A stretch of DNA of 64,000 nt, taken from the NCBI GenBank assembly GCA_965214055.1, contig OZ243931.1, forward strand, positions 2,108,001 to 2,172,000, written 5' to 3'. The translations under genes and the position numbers were made by a program. The notes beneath the pieces are model-generated. The model was not told the DNA's origin. It saw only the letters and a program-made list of their open reading frames with translations, and made no database searches. This DNA is from WTGA01 sp965214055. GTDB lineage: Bacteria; Pseudomonadota; Gammaproteobacteria; Arenicellales; Poriferihabitantaceae. Positions 32,465 through 40,710 of this stretch are shown in pieces. The number at the start of each line of letters is the position of its first letter. Positions within the stretch are counted from its first letter, which is position 1.

Positions 32465-33658
32465 ATGCCTGACAAAAAAACCGGTGAACTGCGTGGAAAC
32501 CGCAATCTGAAAAGACTGGAAGGGATTTCCCAGACCAAGCAGCAGCAGGAGATCGAACGTGGTCTGGAATTGGGTCTGGAGGCGGCTGATTCCATACACG
32601 ACAGAACGATCTCGCTGTTCAGTCGCGGCCACCAACCGGCATTTGCCGGAATCAATACCTTCATGAAAGCCCCCTATTGCGAAGATATCCGCAGAGTGGG
32701 TGAATACGAAGCGGCCTATGTCGGAATCCCGTTTGATACCGGGACGACCTATCGTCCTGGTGCCCGGTTCGGTCCCCAGGCCGTCCGCCAGATTTCGGCC
32801 CTGTATGATGGATACTCGGTGGATGGGGCGGTGGATATCCAGGAAGAACTGGACCTGTGCGACGCTGGAGATATCTTTGTGATTCCCGGGAATATCGAAA
32901 AAACATTCGACCAGGTCACCAAAGCGGTTTCACATATTTATACCTCCGGCGTATTCCCCATTTTGATGGGGGGAGATCATAGTCTTGGATACCCCAATGT
33001 GCGTGGAATCGCCCCCCATATTGATGGTAATGTCGGAATTATCCACATTGACCGTCACATTGACATGCAGGAAATGGACATGGACGAGCGGATGCACACC
33101 ACCCCCTGGTTCTGGACATCGAATGGCCATGGACACGAAGGGAAAGATGTCTCGACTTCGCATCATTCCCACAGTCACATGCACGATGTGGGACTTTCCA
33201 ACTGCCCCCCCAAGAATCTGGTACAAATGGGGATTGGTGGCTGGTACGGTTCAAGGCCCGGGTCTGCGATTGCACGGGAACGGGGTTCCAGCGTGATGAC
33301 GATGACCGATATAGAGGAGCTGGGCATCAAGAAGGCGGCGGAAATGGCGCTGGACCTTGCCTGGAAAAATGCGAAAGCCGTCTATCTTTCATTCGATATT
33401 GATTCCATTGATCCGGGTTTTGCGCCGGGTACCGGGTCACCCGAACCCGGTGGATTGATGCCCCGGGAAGCATTGGAGCTGGTGCGGCTGATTGCCCGGG
33501 AAGGGTTGTGTGGGATGGAAGTGGTGGAAGTTGCGCCACCGTACGATGTCAATCAGAATACATCCCAACTTGCGTGCAGAATCGTACTGGATGTGTTGGG
33601 GACATTGACGACAGAAGGAAAACTGGGTCACCGGGCCCGTTGTCTGGAAAATAAATAG
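32465..33658 (+). CDS. gdmH: Guanidine hydrolase-like ureohydrolase, probably Ni-dependent
   Basis: 397 residues from the ATG at 32465 (GAGGGG upstream). The ureohydrolase metal set is complete: GGDHS (169-173), DRHID (196-200) and DIDSID (311-316). The stretch QEMDMDERMHTTPWF, then NLVQMGIGGW and EPGGLMPREALELV, follow the Synechocystis guanidine hydrolase GdmH (Sll1077), which splits guanidine into urea and ammonia with nickel. A ~25-residue insertion after PWFWTSN contains seven histidines (222-240), absent from the homologue as I remember it; it may bind nickel. HypB and urease downstream agree with this role. Confidence 0.82.
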   Translation: MPDKKTGELRGNRNLKRLEGISQTKQQQEIERGLELGLEAADSIHDRTISLFSRGHQPAFAGINTFMKAPYCEDIRRVGEYEAAYVGIPFDTGTTYRPGARFGPQAVRQISALYDGYSVDGAVDIQEELDLCDAGDIFVIPGNIEKTFDQVTKAVSHIYTSGVFPILMGGDHSLGYPNVRGIAPHIDGNVGIIHIDRHIDMQEMDMDERMHTTPWFWTSNGHGHEGKDVSTSHHSHSHMHDVGLSNCPPKNLVQMGIGGWYGSRPGSAIARERGSSVMTMTDIEELGIKKAAEMALDLAWKNAKAVYLSFDIDSIDPGFAPGTGSPEPGGLMPREALELVRLIAREGLCGMEVVEVAPPYDVNQNTSQLACRIVLDVLGTLTTEGKLGHRARCLENK

Positions 33659-33775
33659 GTCATCCCGGGCGTTGAACCACCGGGGCATGCACGGACCATG
33701 GTAAGGGGGTCTCGCTGTTGACCCGGCCCGGCTCGGGAGTAGGCTCCAGACGAGCCCATGTCCTGTTTCTGCAAT

Positions 33776-33797
33776 CCCGGGAGGCCGGGTTTTACTT
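33776..33797. terminator. Hairpin terminator between convergent gdmH and Lrp genes
   Basis: CCCGG-GAGG-CCGGG followed by TTTTACTTTT. It lies 115 bp past gdmH; a second hairpin (GGCTCG...CGAGCC) precedes it at 33730-33756. Confidence 0.6.
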
Positions 33798-33907
33798 TTC
33801 CGAAGACGGGGTCGCCATCGGTCCGGCCAGTCCCGATGGAACCGGTGTTCAGTCCGGGGGGGTCGAAACCGGGGAATGCCCCGGGCTTTCCTTGTCCTTG
33901 TCTTGGT

Positions 33908-34468
33908 TCAGGACCACTGCTGGTAATCCCATTTGAGCTGATATTTGAATACTTCAAGTCCGATCATGGGCACAACGCTGTCAATATCCGTCTGGCCGTA
34001 GCACATTTCAAGAATGAAATCTCTCAGGTCCTCGTAGGTCTTGCACAGCACTTCTATCAACAGGTCGTAGTGTCCGCCGGCAAACAGAACAAATAAAACC
34101 TCTTCACGGTCTACAAACGGTTTGGCCACCGCTCTGGGTTCTGCCCCTGCGGCCAATGTCAACCCAATAAACGCATAGCCGGCATGATCCAGCGCCATGG
34201 GGTCCGCGACGGCGACGATGCGCAGTGCTCCGGCATCCACCATCTGGTTCACCCGGTTGCGTATCGTTCCTTCTGAGGCGTCGAGGTCACGGGCGATAGT
34301 GGAGTAGGGCAGCCTTCCATCTTCCTGGAGTCTTTTGATGATTTCCCGATTGAATGGATCGGAAAGAAGGGTGCGTGGAACCAGTTTGGCAATGCTCCTT
34401 TCGGATTTCTTCTCTTTGCGTGTGCGGGCGATGGGCCGGGGTCGCACAGGGGTTTTCTGTTTTTTCAT
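33908..34468 (-). CDS. Lrp/AsnC-family regulator (1)
   Basis: 186 residues. A basic N-terminal tail of ~35 residues leads into the HTH (NREIIKRLQEDGRLPYSTIARDLDASEGTIRNRVNQM). A RAM-type ligand domain follows (AYAFIGLTLAAGAEP, VLFVLFAGGHYDLLIEVLC). It is clearly related to the regulator at 44800 (both have the CYG.Q.I.SVxPMIGL-type ending). A 15-bp palindrome lies 24 bp before its start. It probably senses a metabolite of this locus and controls hypB and its own gene. Confidence 0.87.
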   Translation of the reverse strand: MKKQKTPVRPRPIARTRKEKKSERSIAKLVPRTLLSDPFNREIIKRLQEDGRLPYSTIARDLDASEGTIRNRVNQMVDAGALRIVAVADPMALDHAGYAFIGLTLAAGAEPRAVAKPFVDREEVLFVLFAGGHYDLLIEVLCKTYEDLRDFILEMCYGQTDIDSVVPMIGLEVFKYQLKWDYQQWS

Positions 34469-34491
34469 GCATTGCTCCGAGGCAGGTCAAA

Positions 34492-34506
34492 TTACGAAGT
34501 TCGTAA
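34492..34506. promoter_or_regulatory. Candidate Lrp operator
   Basis: TTACGAA-G-TTCGTAA, perfect palindrome between the divergent Lrp and hypB genes. Half-sites TTCGTAA recur at 34562-34568 and, before the second Lrp gene, at 44653-44659. Confidence 0.55.
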
Positions 34507-34586
34507 AAATATCTCTGATAATAAACTTATTATTCTATATTTCCAGTTAAGTATACATGGGTTCGTAATATTCAATGGTTTGAAGT

Positions 34587-34619
34587 TTGACATCGATAAC
34601 AAGTGCCAATACACTTGTT
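34587..34619 (+). promoter_or_regulatory. Candidate hypB promoter with overlapping inverted repeat
   Basis: TTGACA (34587) and TACACT (34610) at 17-bp spacing. AACAAGTG-N6-CACTTGTT (34598-34619) covers the spacer and -10 box, a layout suited to repression. Confidence 0.42.
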
Positions 34620-34719
34620 AGCGTATCCAAACAGAATATCATGGTTTATTTATTCTTTAGATACTGGAATAAACCAGGATTCCAGCCCAAGGGTTCAATG
34701 TCCAACAGGGGAGTCGAAA

Positions 34720-35718
34720 ATGTGCAATATCTGCGGATGTGGGAATGGTGAAACACGAATAGAGAATCCTGCTCACCCTGATCCCGTTCACCGTCATGGC
34801 CATTCTTCCGGCCATGAACATTCCCATGAACATTCCCATGAACATTCCCATGAACATTCCCATGGATATTCTCACAAGCATCTCCATGAGCATCACCACG
34901 AACATGCCGGTTCCCAGGACCACGGGGGCCATGGGAACCGGCAGTCTGACCTGCATTTTGGGACCGGGCCAGCCCAGGGACATGTAGTCGGACTCAGTCA
35001 AACCGAAATGGTGCGGATCGAGCGGAACATTTTGTCCAAGAACGATGGGTACGCTGAACACAACCGAAAATATCTCACCGCAAAGGGGGTTCTGGCACTC
35101 AACCTGGTATCCAGTCCGGGGTCGGGAAAAACCACCCTGTTAACCACAACGATCCGTGCCCTCATGGACGATGTGGCCTTGGCCGTTATTGAGGGAGATC
35201 AGGAAACGGTCCATGATGCGGAGCGAATACGGGAAACCGGGGCCACAGCGATTCAGATCAATACCGGACGGGGCTGTCATCTCGATGCCCATATGGTGGG
35301 CCATGCCCTGGAAAAACTGGTTCTGGAGACCGGAAGCGTATTGTTTGTTGAAAATGTCGGAAACCTGGTCTGTCCCGCCAGCTTTGACCTGGGAGAAGAC
35401 CACAAGGTGGCTATCCTCGCGGTGACCGAGGGGGAGGACAAGCCACTGAAATATCCGGAAATGTTTGCCGTTTCCGATCTCATGGTTTTGAACAAGGTGG
35501 ACTTGTTGCCTTACCTGGAATTCGATGTCAAGCGATGCATCGAATATGCCCAAAGGATCAATCCGGATATTGAAATCATTCAACTTTCTGCCACAACAGG
35601 GGAAGGGGTTGACAAGTGGCTGGACTGGATTAACCGGCACCGGAAGACCCGGGCCAAGACGGGAATCAACCGAAAAGTCCCGGTTTTGGGTGCCTCGGCT
35701 CAGGATCAGCAACGCTAG
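34720..35718 (+). CDS. hypB: HypB-like nickel-insertion GTPase with His-rich segment
   Basis: 332 residues from ATG 34720 (ACAGGGGAG upstream). The N-terminus MCNICGCG is the CxxCGC nickel site of HypB. Next comes a long His-rich stretch (about residues 24-75, repeated HEHS units) for nickel storage. The GTPase domain has P-loop SSPGSGKTTLL, VIEGDQET, ENVGNLVCP, LNKVDLLPYL and LSATTGEG. In hydrogenases HypB hands nickel on with HypA. No hydrogenase or HypA gene lies in this window, but guanidine hydrolases are known to need HypA/HypB-type partners, so the ureohydrolases are the probable clients. Repeats of CCCATGAACATT encode the His run. Confidence 0.88.
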   Translation: MCNICGCGNGETRIENPAHPDPVHRHGHSSGHEHSHEHSHEHSHEHSHGYSHKHLHEHHHEHAGSQDHGGHGNRQSDLHFGTGPAQGHVVGLSQTEMVRIERNILSKNDGYAEHNRKYLTAKGVLALNLVSSPGSGKTTLLTTTIRALMDDVALAVIEGDQETVHDAERIRETGATAIQINTGRGCHLDAHMVGHALEKLVLETGSVLFVENVGNLVCPASFDLGEDHKVAILAVTEGEDKPLKYPEMFAVSDLMVLNKVDLLPYLEFDVKRCIEYAQRINPDIEIIQLSATTGEGVDKWLDWINRHRKTRAKTGINRKVPVLGASAQDQQR

Positions 35719-35910
35719 ATTGTCGTTGTATGGGGTGTTCGGGTCAAATGAAATGTTCCATTTTCCGCCATGCATGTACTGTCCGTTGCACAACGGTGGT
35801 TGCATGAACAGACCATGGTTTCCGCAGGTTGTTCTGTCCAATCGCCGGTCCCCGGGATGGGAGCGTGCAGCCATCAAACTGACAGTACAACCTCAACAAC
35901 AGGAGTATTT

Positions 35911-36978
35911 ATGAGCAACAACGGCCAGTATACCTGGGAATTTGTTCCCCACCAGCACCGGGGTCCGGCTGCGCAAAGCGGGAAAGATGACCATATACAC
36001 TCACCAATCCTCCATAACGGGGCATTCAAGTCACGCGGTCTTTCGACTTTTATGGGAGCACCGTATTGTCCGCCGGACCGCAATGCCATCCGGGAAATGG
36101 GTGCCGGGGTCTGTTTTCTCGGTGTGCCCTGGGACCAGGGTCAAATGGTACGGGCTGGAACCTCCCAGGGGCCTTCTGGAATTCGTGAAGCCTCCACACA
36201 GTATTCCCCTTACATGTTCGAGTTCGATGTTGATTTGATGACTTTTTTCAGGCCGGTGGATTGTGGTGACATACCCATTGTTCCCGGAAACAATGAGCGC
36301 AGCCATGAATATATTTACCAGTACGTGACGGAATGCCTCGAAGGTGGTGCTAAGGTCATCCTTTGTGGTGGGGACCACTCCGTGCCGATACCCGGCTCCA
36401 GGGCCTTGTCTGATTTTCACCGGAACGGAACCATTGGCTATCTCCATGTTGATTGCCATCTGGATTCGGCCCCGGACTGGGAGGGTTCTCCCTATACCAA
36501 TTGTTCGGGACCAGCCCGGGCGTTTGATTTGCCCAATTGCAATGGCCGGAACATGGCGCACATGTGTTCTCGCAACGGGTTGAACCCCAAGGACTGGGTG
36601 GATTTCTGGATCGACAACAATGTCCGCATGGTACCCATGCAGGAAGTGGCGGACCGTGGTATCGAAGTTTGTACCCGGGAAATTTTCGATCTCGCCTGGG
36701 ATGGCACGGATGCCGTTTACTGGTCCTGGGATACGGATTCACTGGACGCCAGCTGCATGCCCGGCACCACGGCACCGGAAACATTCGGCCTTACGTCCAG
36801 AGAGGCCATAAAGCATGCCCGTATTGCCGGCACGTATGGAGCGGACATATTCGAAATATCGGAACTGACGCCCCATTTTGATGTCAGCGACATGAGTATC
36901 AAACTGGCTTGCTGCATGGTGTACCAATACCTCGGCAGTCGGGCAAAAACCTTGCGTGATCAGGGGAAATCCCCCTGA
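35911..36978 (+). CDS. Ureohydrolase-family enzyme, metal site intact (subunit A)
   Basis: 355 residues from ATG 35911 (AGGAG 6 nt upstream). The metal ligands are all present: GGDHS (153-157), DCHLD (181-185), and D274, D276 and D279 in WSWDTDSLDAS. Pro of the usual DP is Ala, and the substrate loop differs from GdmH (SAPDWEGSPYTNCSG). It hydrolyses a C-N bond of a guanidino group to give urea or a ureido product plus amine; the substrate is not known. It pairs with the next gene, a degenerate paralogue, like the active/inactive subunit pair of the nickel-dependent metformin hydrolase (established precedent). The position after hypB supports nickel dependence. Confidence 0.82.
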   Translation: MSNNGQYTWEFVPHQHRGPAAQSGKDDHIHSPILHNGAFKSRGLSTFMGAPYCPPDRNAIREMGAGVCFLGVPWDQGQMVRAGTSQGPSGIREASTQYSPYMFEFDVDLMTFFRPVDCGDIPIVPGNNERSHEYIYQYVTECLEGGAKVILCGGDHSVPIPGSRALSDFHRNGTIGYLHVDCHLDSAPDWEGSPYTNCSGPARAFDLPNCNGRNMAHMCSRNGLNPKDWVDFWIDNNVRMVPMQEVADRGIEVCTREIFDLAWDGTDAVYWSWDTDSLDASCMPGTTAPETFGLTSREAIKHARIAGTYGADIFEISELTPHFDVSDMSIKLACCMVYQYLGSRAKTLRDQGKSP

Positions 36979-37030
36979 TTTTGAACCTGCTGAAACGGAC
37001 AGGAACAACCTTACAACGGGAGCTGATTCA

Positions 37031-38065
37031 ATGAACCCTGCAAAAAAATTCGAACACCTTTTTTCTCCATTGGGCGAAGCTGGAAATTTCAGATCCCTTG
37101 GGGTGGTCACGTTTTTGCGTTCCCCGCAAATTGACATGGAAACCGACGCTCTGAAGAACAGTGGCGCGCGGTTTGCATTTATGGGGATACCCTATGATGA
37201 AGGGAATGTTGGAAAACCCGGGTCGGAAGAGGGCCCCCAGGCCTTCCGCGTTGCCAGTCACGAATATTTTCCCTACTGGTTTGAGTACCAGGTGGACCTG
37301 GAAGGGAGCAGTGTGGACTGCGGCAATGTCCGGGTGCCCAAAGTCATGCCCGAACTTGCCCACGACCGGATCTATCGGGCGGTACGAACCGTACTGGCCT
37401 CAGGGGTCACCCCGATCATTTGTGGTGGCGACCGTTCCATCTCCATTTCCGCCGCCAAGGCATTGTCTGACCATATCGGCGAGGACAAAAAAATGGGTTA
37501 CATGCATTTCGGCGCCCATTTGGAAATGGCGGATTCCTGGGCGGGAGAAAAAATGGCCGCGCCCTGTACTCTTGCAAGGGTGAGTGAATTGCCCAATGTC
37601 CATCCCGCCAACATGGCTCATGTCGGGGCACGCAATTCCATGAACCCCAAGGACCACGTCGAACTGGCGAGGGAACGGGGAATCCGGTTTCACTCCATGG
37701 ATGATGTCTTGGAGATGGGCATTCGATCCGCGGTGAATGAAGCGGCAGACCAGGTATGGAACGGTACGGATGCCCAGTATCTGAGTTTCAACATGAACAT
37801 CCTGGATGCTTCCGCGGCGCCTGGGGTCACGGCCGCCGAGCCCGGTGGATTTGAATCCAGGGAAATGATGCAAACCGCCACGTTGCTGGGCCACAGGGAG
37901 GCTGTTAGCCTGATTGAAATTTCAGAGCTCGCGCCGGTCTTTGATGTCAGCGGGACCACTGCAAAACTGGCAGCCTGTATCGTGCTCAGATTGATGGCAT
38001 CCATGGCAAAACAACGAGGCGAGTTCGTGGACCAGGGGATCCGCAGGTCCGACCTGCGCAGTTAA
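37031..38065 (+). CDS. Ureohydrolase pseudoenzyme, metal ligands lost (subunit B)
   Basis: 344 residues, 52 bp after the active paralogue, with GGGAG before ATG 37031. The fold motifs align but the ligands do not: GGDHS is GGDRS (R135), DxHxD is GAHLE (G161, H163, E165), and DxD is NMN (N254, N256). Only one of six metal ligands is kept. The rest of the protein is well preserved and the frame is open, so it is not a pseudogene. A structural or regulatory partner in a heteromeric hydrolase is the best reading. Confidence 0.8.
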   Translation: MNPAKKFEHLFSPLGEAGNFRSLGVVTFLRSPQIDMETDALKNSGARFAFMGIPYDEGNVGKPGSEEGPQAFRVASHEYFPYWFEYQVDLEGSSVDCGNVRVPKVMPELAHDRIYRAVRTVLASGVTPIICGGDRSISISAAKALSDHIGEDKKMGYMHFGAHLEMADSWAGEKMAAPCTLARVSELPNVHPANMAHVGARNSMNPKDHVELARERGIRFHSMDDVLEMGIRSAVNEAADQVWNGTDAQYLSFNMNILDASAAPGVTAAEPGGFESREMMQTATLLGHREAVSLIEISELAPVFDVSGTTAKLAACIVLRLMASMAKQRGEFVDQGIRRSDLRS

Positions 38066-38207
38066 TGCACGGACCGGGCCCAACGGGTTTGCGGGGGCCC
38101 GGAACCGACGCAAAGCCTAAGGAGGGGGCCCCGCACAGCATCTGGCTGGCCGCTGTCATGCAGCCACGGGTATTGTCCGGCAGCCCCGTGGTTGCGCGGG
38201 GTCTGTT

Positions 38208-39113
38208 CTAGGCCAGGTTCGCGTCGTTGAGTTCCGGGATGGGGCCATCGTAATAGGGAAGATGGTCCACTCTTGGAGTCCATGACCCATCGTCAATACA
38301 GCGCTGGACGTGCGTCGCGATTTCTTCCATGGTGGCAAACCAGACATCCCCCCGGTTCTGCATTTCCTCTATCATCTGACCGATGCGTTCGCATCTTGCA
38401 AGGCGGCCGGAAACAAATGGATGCCATACCGTCACCCATAATCCGTTGTTTCGGTACATTGCCTCAAATTCGGACATGAAAACATTCATGGCTTCATCCG
38501 GTGATTTAATGGGCATCATGTAATGCATATCCGGGGCATGGGTGTAGTGAGGCCAGTCATCCATTGCCCATTGACTGGGCAATTCGATCACCGACCCTGT
38601 TTTGGTTTGCAGTATGTAGGGAATATCATCTCCCATTAGGCTGGCGTCGTAGACAAAACCCTGGTCGATCATGTAGTCGATGGAGTGTCTGGAGAAATTG
38701 TAGAGTGGTGCACGCCAGCCCCTTGGGCGTTTGCCGGTCATTTTTTCGATCACCGCAATCTGCCGTTCGAACCAGTACAGTTCATCTTCCGGACTGAGTT
38801 TGTTCGGGTTTTCATGCAAATAGCCGTGGGCTGCGATTTCATGACCTCCCTTGAGGATGACATCCACCAGATGCGGGTAGCGTTCCATGCACCAGGCGGG
38901 ATAAAAGAAAGTTTGCTTGATCTCGTAGCGGGCATAGAGCTCTACCAGCCTGGGAATGGCAACTTCATCATATTTCAACCAGGACATGGTGGAAAGCATG
39001 GTGGGAGCGCGTTCTCTGTGCTCGAGATGCAAAATACTGTCAGTATCGATATCGAAGGTGATGGCGCAGGCAACTTTGGCACCATTGGGCCACGGTATGG
39101 GATTGCTGATCAT
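38208..39113 (-). CDS. Polysaccharide deacetylase/cyclic imidase-family hydrolase
   Basis: 301 residues, cytoplasmic (no signal). NodB-type motifs: ITFDIDTDS (catalytic base and metal aspartates), AAHGYLHEN (metal histidines) and RGWRAPLYNFS. Substrate-side residues LPSQWAMDDWPHY follow. The absence of export and the family's link to cyclic imidase and PuuE-type allantoinase argue for hydrolysis of a small cyclic amide or ureide, not a polysaccharide. Last gene of the monooxygenase operon, 18 bp after the triple-Rid gene, so it probably acts on a product of that pathway. Confidence 0.78.
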   Translation of the reverse strand: MISNPIPWPNGAKVACAITFDIDTDSILHLEHRERAPTMLSTMSWLKYDEVAIPRLVELYARYEIKQTFFYPAWCMERYPHLVDVILKGGHEIAAHGYLHENPNKLSPEDELYWFERQIAVIEKMTGKRPRGWRAPLYNFSRHSIDYMIDQGFVYDASLMGDDIPYILQTKTGSVIELPSQWAMDDWPHYTHAPDMHYMMPIKSPDEAMNVFMSEFEAMYRNNGLWVTVWHPFVSGRLARCERIGQMIEEMQNRGDVWFATMEEIATHVQRCIDDGSWTPRVDHLPYYDGPIPELNDANLA

Positions 39114-39131
39114 AATATTCTCCAGTTGGTT

Positions 39132-40403
39132 TCAAGAGTGAGTGGATGGGTTGGCGGGGGCCGGTTTCAGGGCGATGCAATCCGCCTGAATCAGAAGGCC
39201 CGGTCGAGGGAGTTCGTGTACCCGTACCGTGGTCATGGCAGGGCGTCCATCCGGGCAGATTTCTGCCCAGATTCGGCAGACCCTGTGAAAAGCACTTTCG
39301 ATTTCGTGGTCTTCACCAACGAGAAACAGGTTCAATTTCACAATATCGTTCAAACAGGACTCCGTTTCGGCCAGAACGGACTGCAAACGCTCAAATACCA
39401 CTTTGGCCTGGGCGTTGACATCTCCCGGTGACAATACGGACCCGTCCTCACCAAGGGCGGTTTGTCCGGCAATGTGGATTTCTCCGCCGGCATTGATTCC
39501 ATCTGAAAAAACGGATGGTTGATAACGGCCTCCAAGGGCTGTCGGAGCCAGAATGGCCCGGTCCGGGTCGACGATGGCCATGGCGTCGATTTCGAGGTCC
39601 AGGCCCGGGTATAGCAAATCCACGGCAAATGCCGTCAGTACCGGGGCCGAACCGTCAAAGTATTCTTTCGTTATGTCCATGATCCGGTCGACAAATGCCT
39701 GACCGGTTAGCGGGTCGTTGCTGTTCCGTTTAAAACATACCTTGATATGCACGATATCCTGGAAAGACGCGCCGACATCCGACAGTATCCGACCAATATA
39801 TCCGTAAATGTTTCGTGTCTGGGCATCCAGGTCGCCGACATACACCGATCGGCCTTTGTCATCGGCAGATATCTGGCCACCAACGAAAATGCGCTGACCG
39901 ATTTTCCAGCCCTGGGACAGGGGTACCGGGATACTCCAGTCCCAGCTCCCGGCGGGCATGATGCGTTGGCGGTTTCGCCGGGATTCTCCTCGCAGTGCAA
40001 TGCCTTCAATCTGGATCAGCTGACCCGCATAGGGCATGCCCTTGATACGCACTGCGGTGGCAGCGGGTCCAGGGTCCGGAAAGTAGTTGAGCCGCACCCG
40101 GGTCATGTCCTCCCAGTACCGGGTACTGTCTGCATCCTCGCCGTCGAAAACATAATAGGTGTTTAATCGCACCAGGTCACCCAACTCCATGTCCAGCCGG
40201 GCCAGGGCTCTCTTCATGTTTTCAAATACATTACGGGTTTGTGCCGCGATATCACCGGGGTTGCGCACTGCCCCGGCATGATCCAGTGTTTGTTGACCGC
40301 TGATAAAAACCTGGTCATCCACCGTGACCGTTTGGTTGAATGGGGCATCCTCTTTCCATTTCCATCCAGGTGTACTGACGTGATTGGTGTTGTTATTCGC
40401 CAT
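39132..40403 (-). CDS. Triple-domain RidA (YjgF/YER057c/UK114) protein
   Basis: 423 residues made of three consecutive Rid domains (about 1-140, 150-280, 290-415). Each has the VFISGQ/IFVGGQ/IHIAGQ strand, a GD.xAQ.RN.. helix and the closing IEG/IDA/ADC strand. RidA proteins are normally homotrimers of ~130 residues with active sites between subunits, so this is effectively a single-chain trimer. The carboxylate-binding arginine is kept in domain 1 (R119, AVRIKG) and 3 (R394, TVRVHE) but is Ala260 in domain 2 (AFAVDL). Expected to deaminate an enamine/imine made by the monooxygenase. Confidence 0.87.
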   Translation of the reverse strand: MANNNTNHVSTPGWKWKEDAPFNQTVTVDDQVFISGQQTLDHAGAVRNPGDIAAQTRNVFENMKRALARLDMELGDLVRLNTYYVFDGEDADSTRYWEDMTRVRLNYFPDPGPAATAVRIKGMPYAGQLIQIEGIALRGESRRNRQRIMPAGSWDWSIPVPLSQGWKIGQRIFVGGQISADDKGRSVYVGDLDAQTRNIYGYIGRILSDVGASFQDIVHIKVCFKRNSNDPLTGQAFVDRIMDITKEYFDGSAPVLTAFAVDLLYPGLDLEIDAMAIVDPDRAILAPTALGGRYQPSVFSDGINAGGEIHIAGQTALGEDGSVLSPGDVNAQAKVVFERLQSVLAETESCLNDIVKLNLFLVGEDHEIESAFHRVCRIWAEICPDGRPAMTTVRVHELPRPGLLIQADCIALKPAPANPSTHS

Positions 40404-40710
40404 ATTTTTGTTTGAGTAGCCGTCGGTTAGAAAAATAGTCAGGGTTTGCGGTCTTGCTCAATGGTTGCCTCCAGACAGGGGGATGGTCTGGAATGTGAAA
40501 CATCGCTACCGGTTGAACCATGCCGGGACGGTTGTCATTCTCTAGGGGGTTGGCAGCAACCCCGGTGTTTCCCATGGGCACCTCCGGGCGCATGGCTGAA
40601 ATCATGATGGCCTGGATACGGGCCATACCGATTGATCCTGGCCGGCGCCCCTGAAAGGAAACAGGGCACGGACACGGTTTATATCGTATGGAAAGCAACC
40701 CCCTGTCGTC
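40404..40710. other. Intergenic stretch in the monooxygenase operon
   Basis: 307 bp between the oxygenase beta subunit and the triple-Rid gene. A 101-codon minus-strand frame (40393-40698) overlaps the Rid start and looks random. I see no terminator, so the two halves may be one transcript. Confidence 0.4.

Noticed and set aside
34801..34870. Short direct repeats CCCATGAACATT suggestive of a CRISPR or VNTR
   Set aside because: They are in-frame codons for the HypB His-rich segment without spacers.
30954..36000. Guanidine riboswitches (classes I-III) upstream of the binding protein, gdmH, hypB or the ureohydrolase pair
   Set aside because: I looked for the tandem ACGR-capped hairpins, the ykkC core and the class III pseudoknot sequence and found none; control seems to be by LysR/Lrp proteins.
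37031..38065. Treating the second ureohydrolase as a pseudogene
   Set aside because: The frame is intact, with a good ribosome-binding site and conserved scaffold residues; only the metal ligands are replaced.
40393..40698. A 101-codon minus-strand frame between the oxygenase and triple-Rid genes
   Set aside because: Overlaps the Rid start out of frame, has no motif and would be a poor fit for the missing reductase (far too short).
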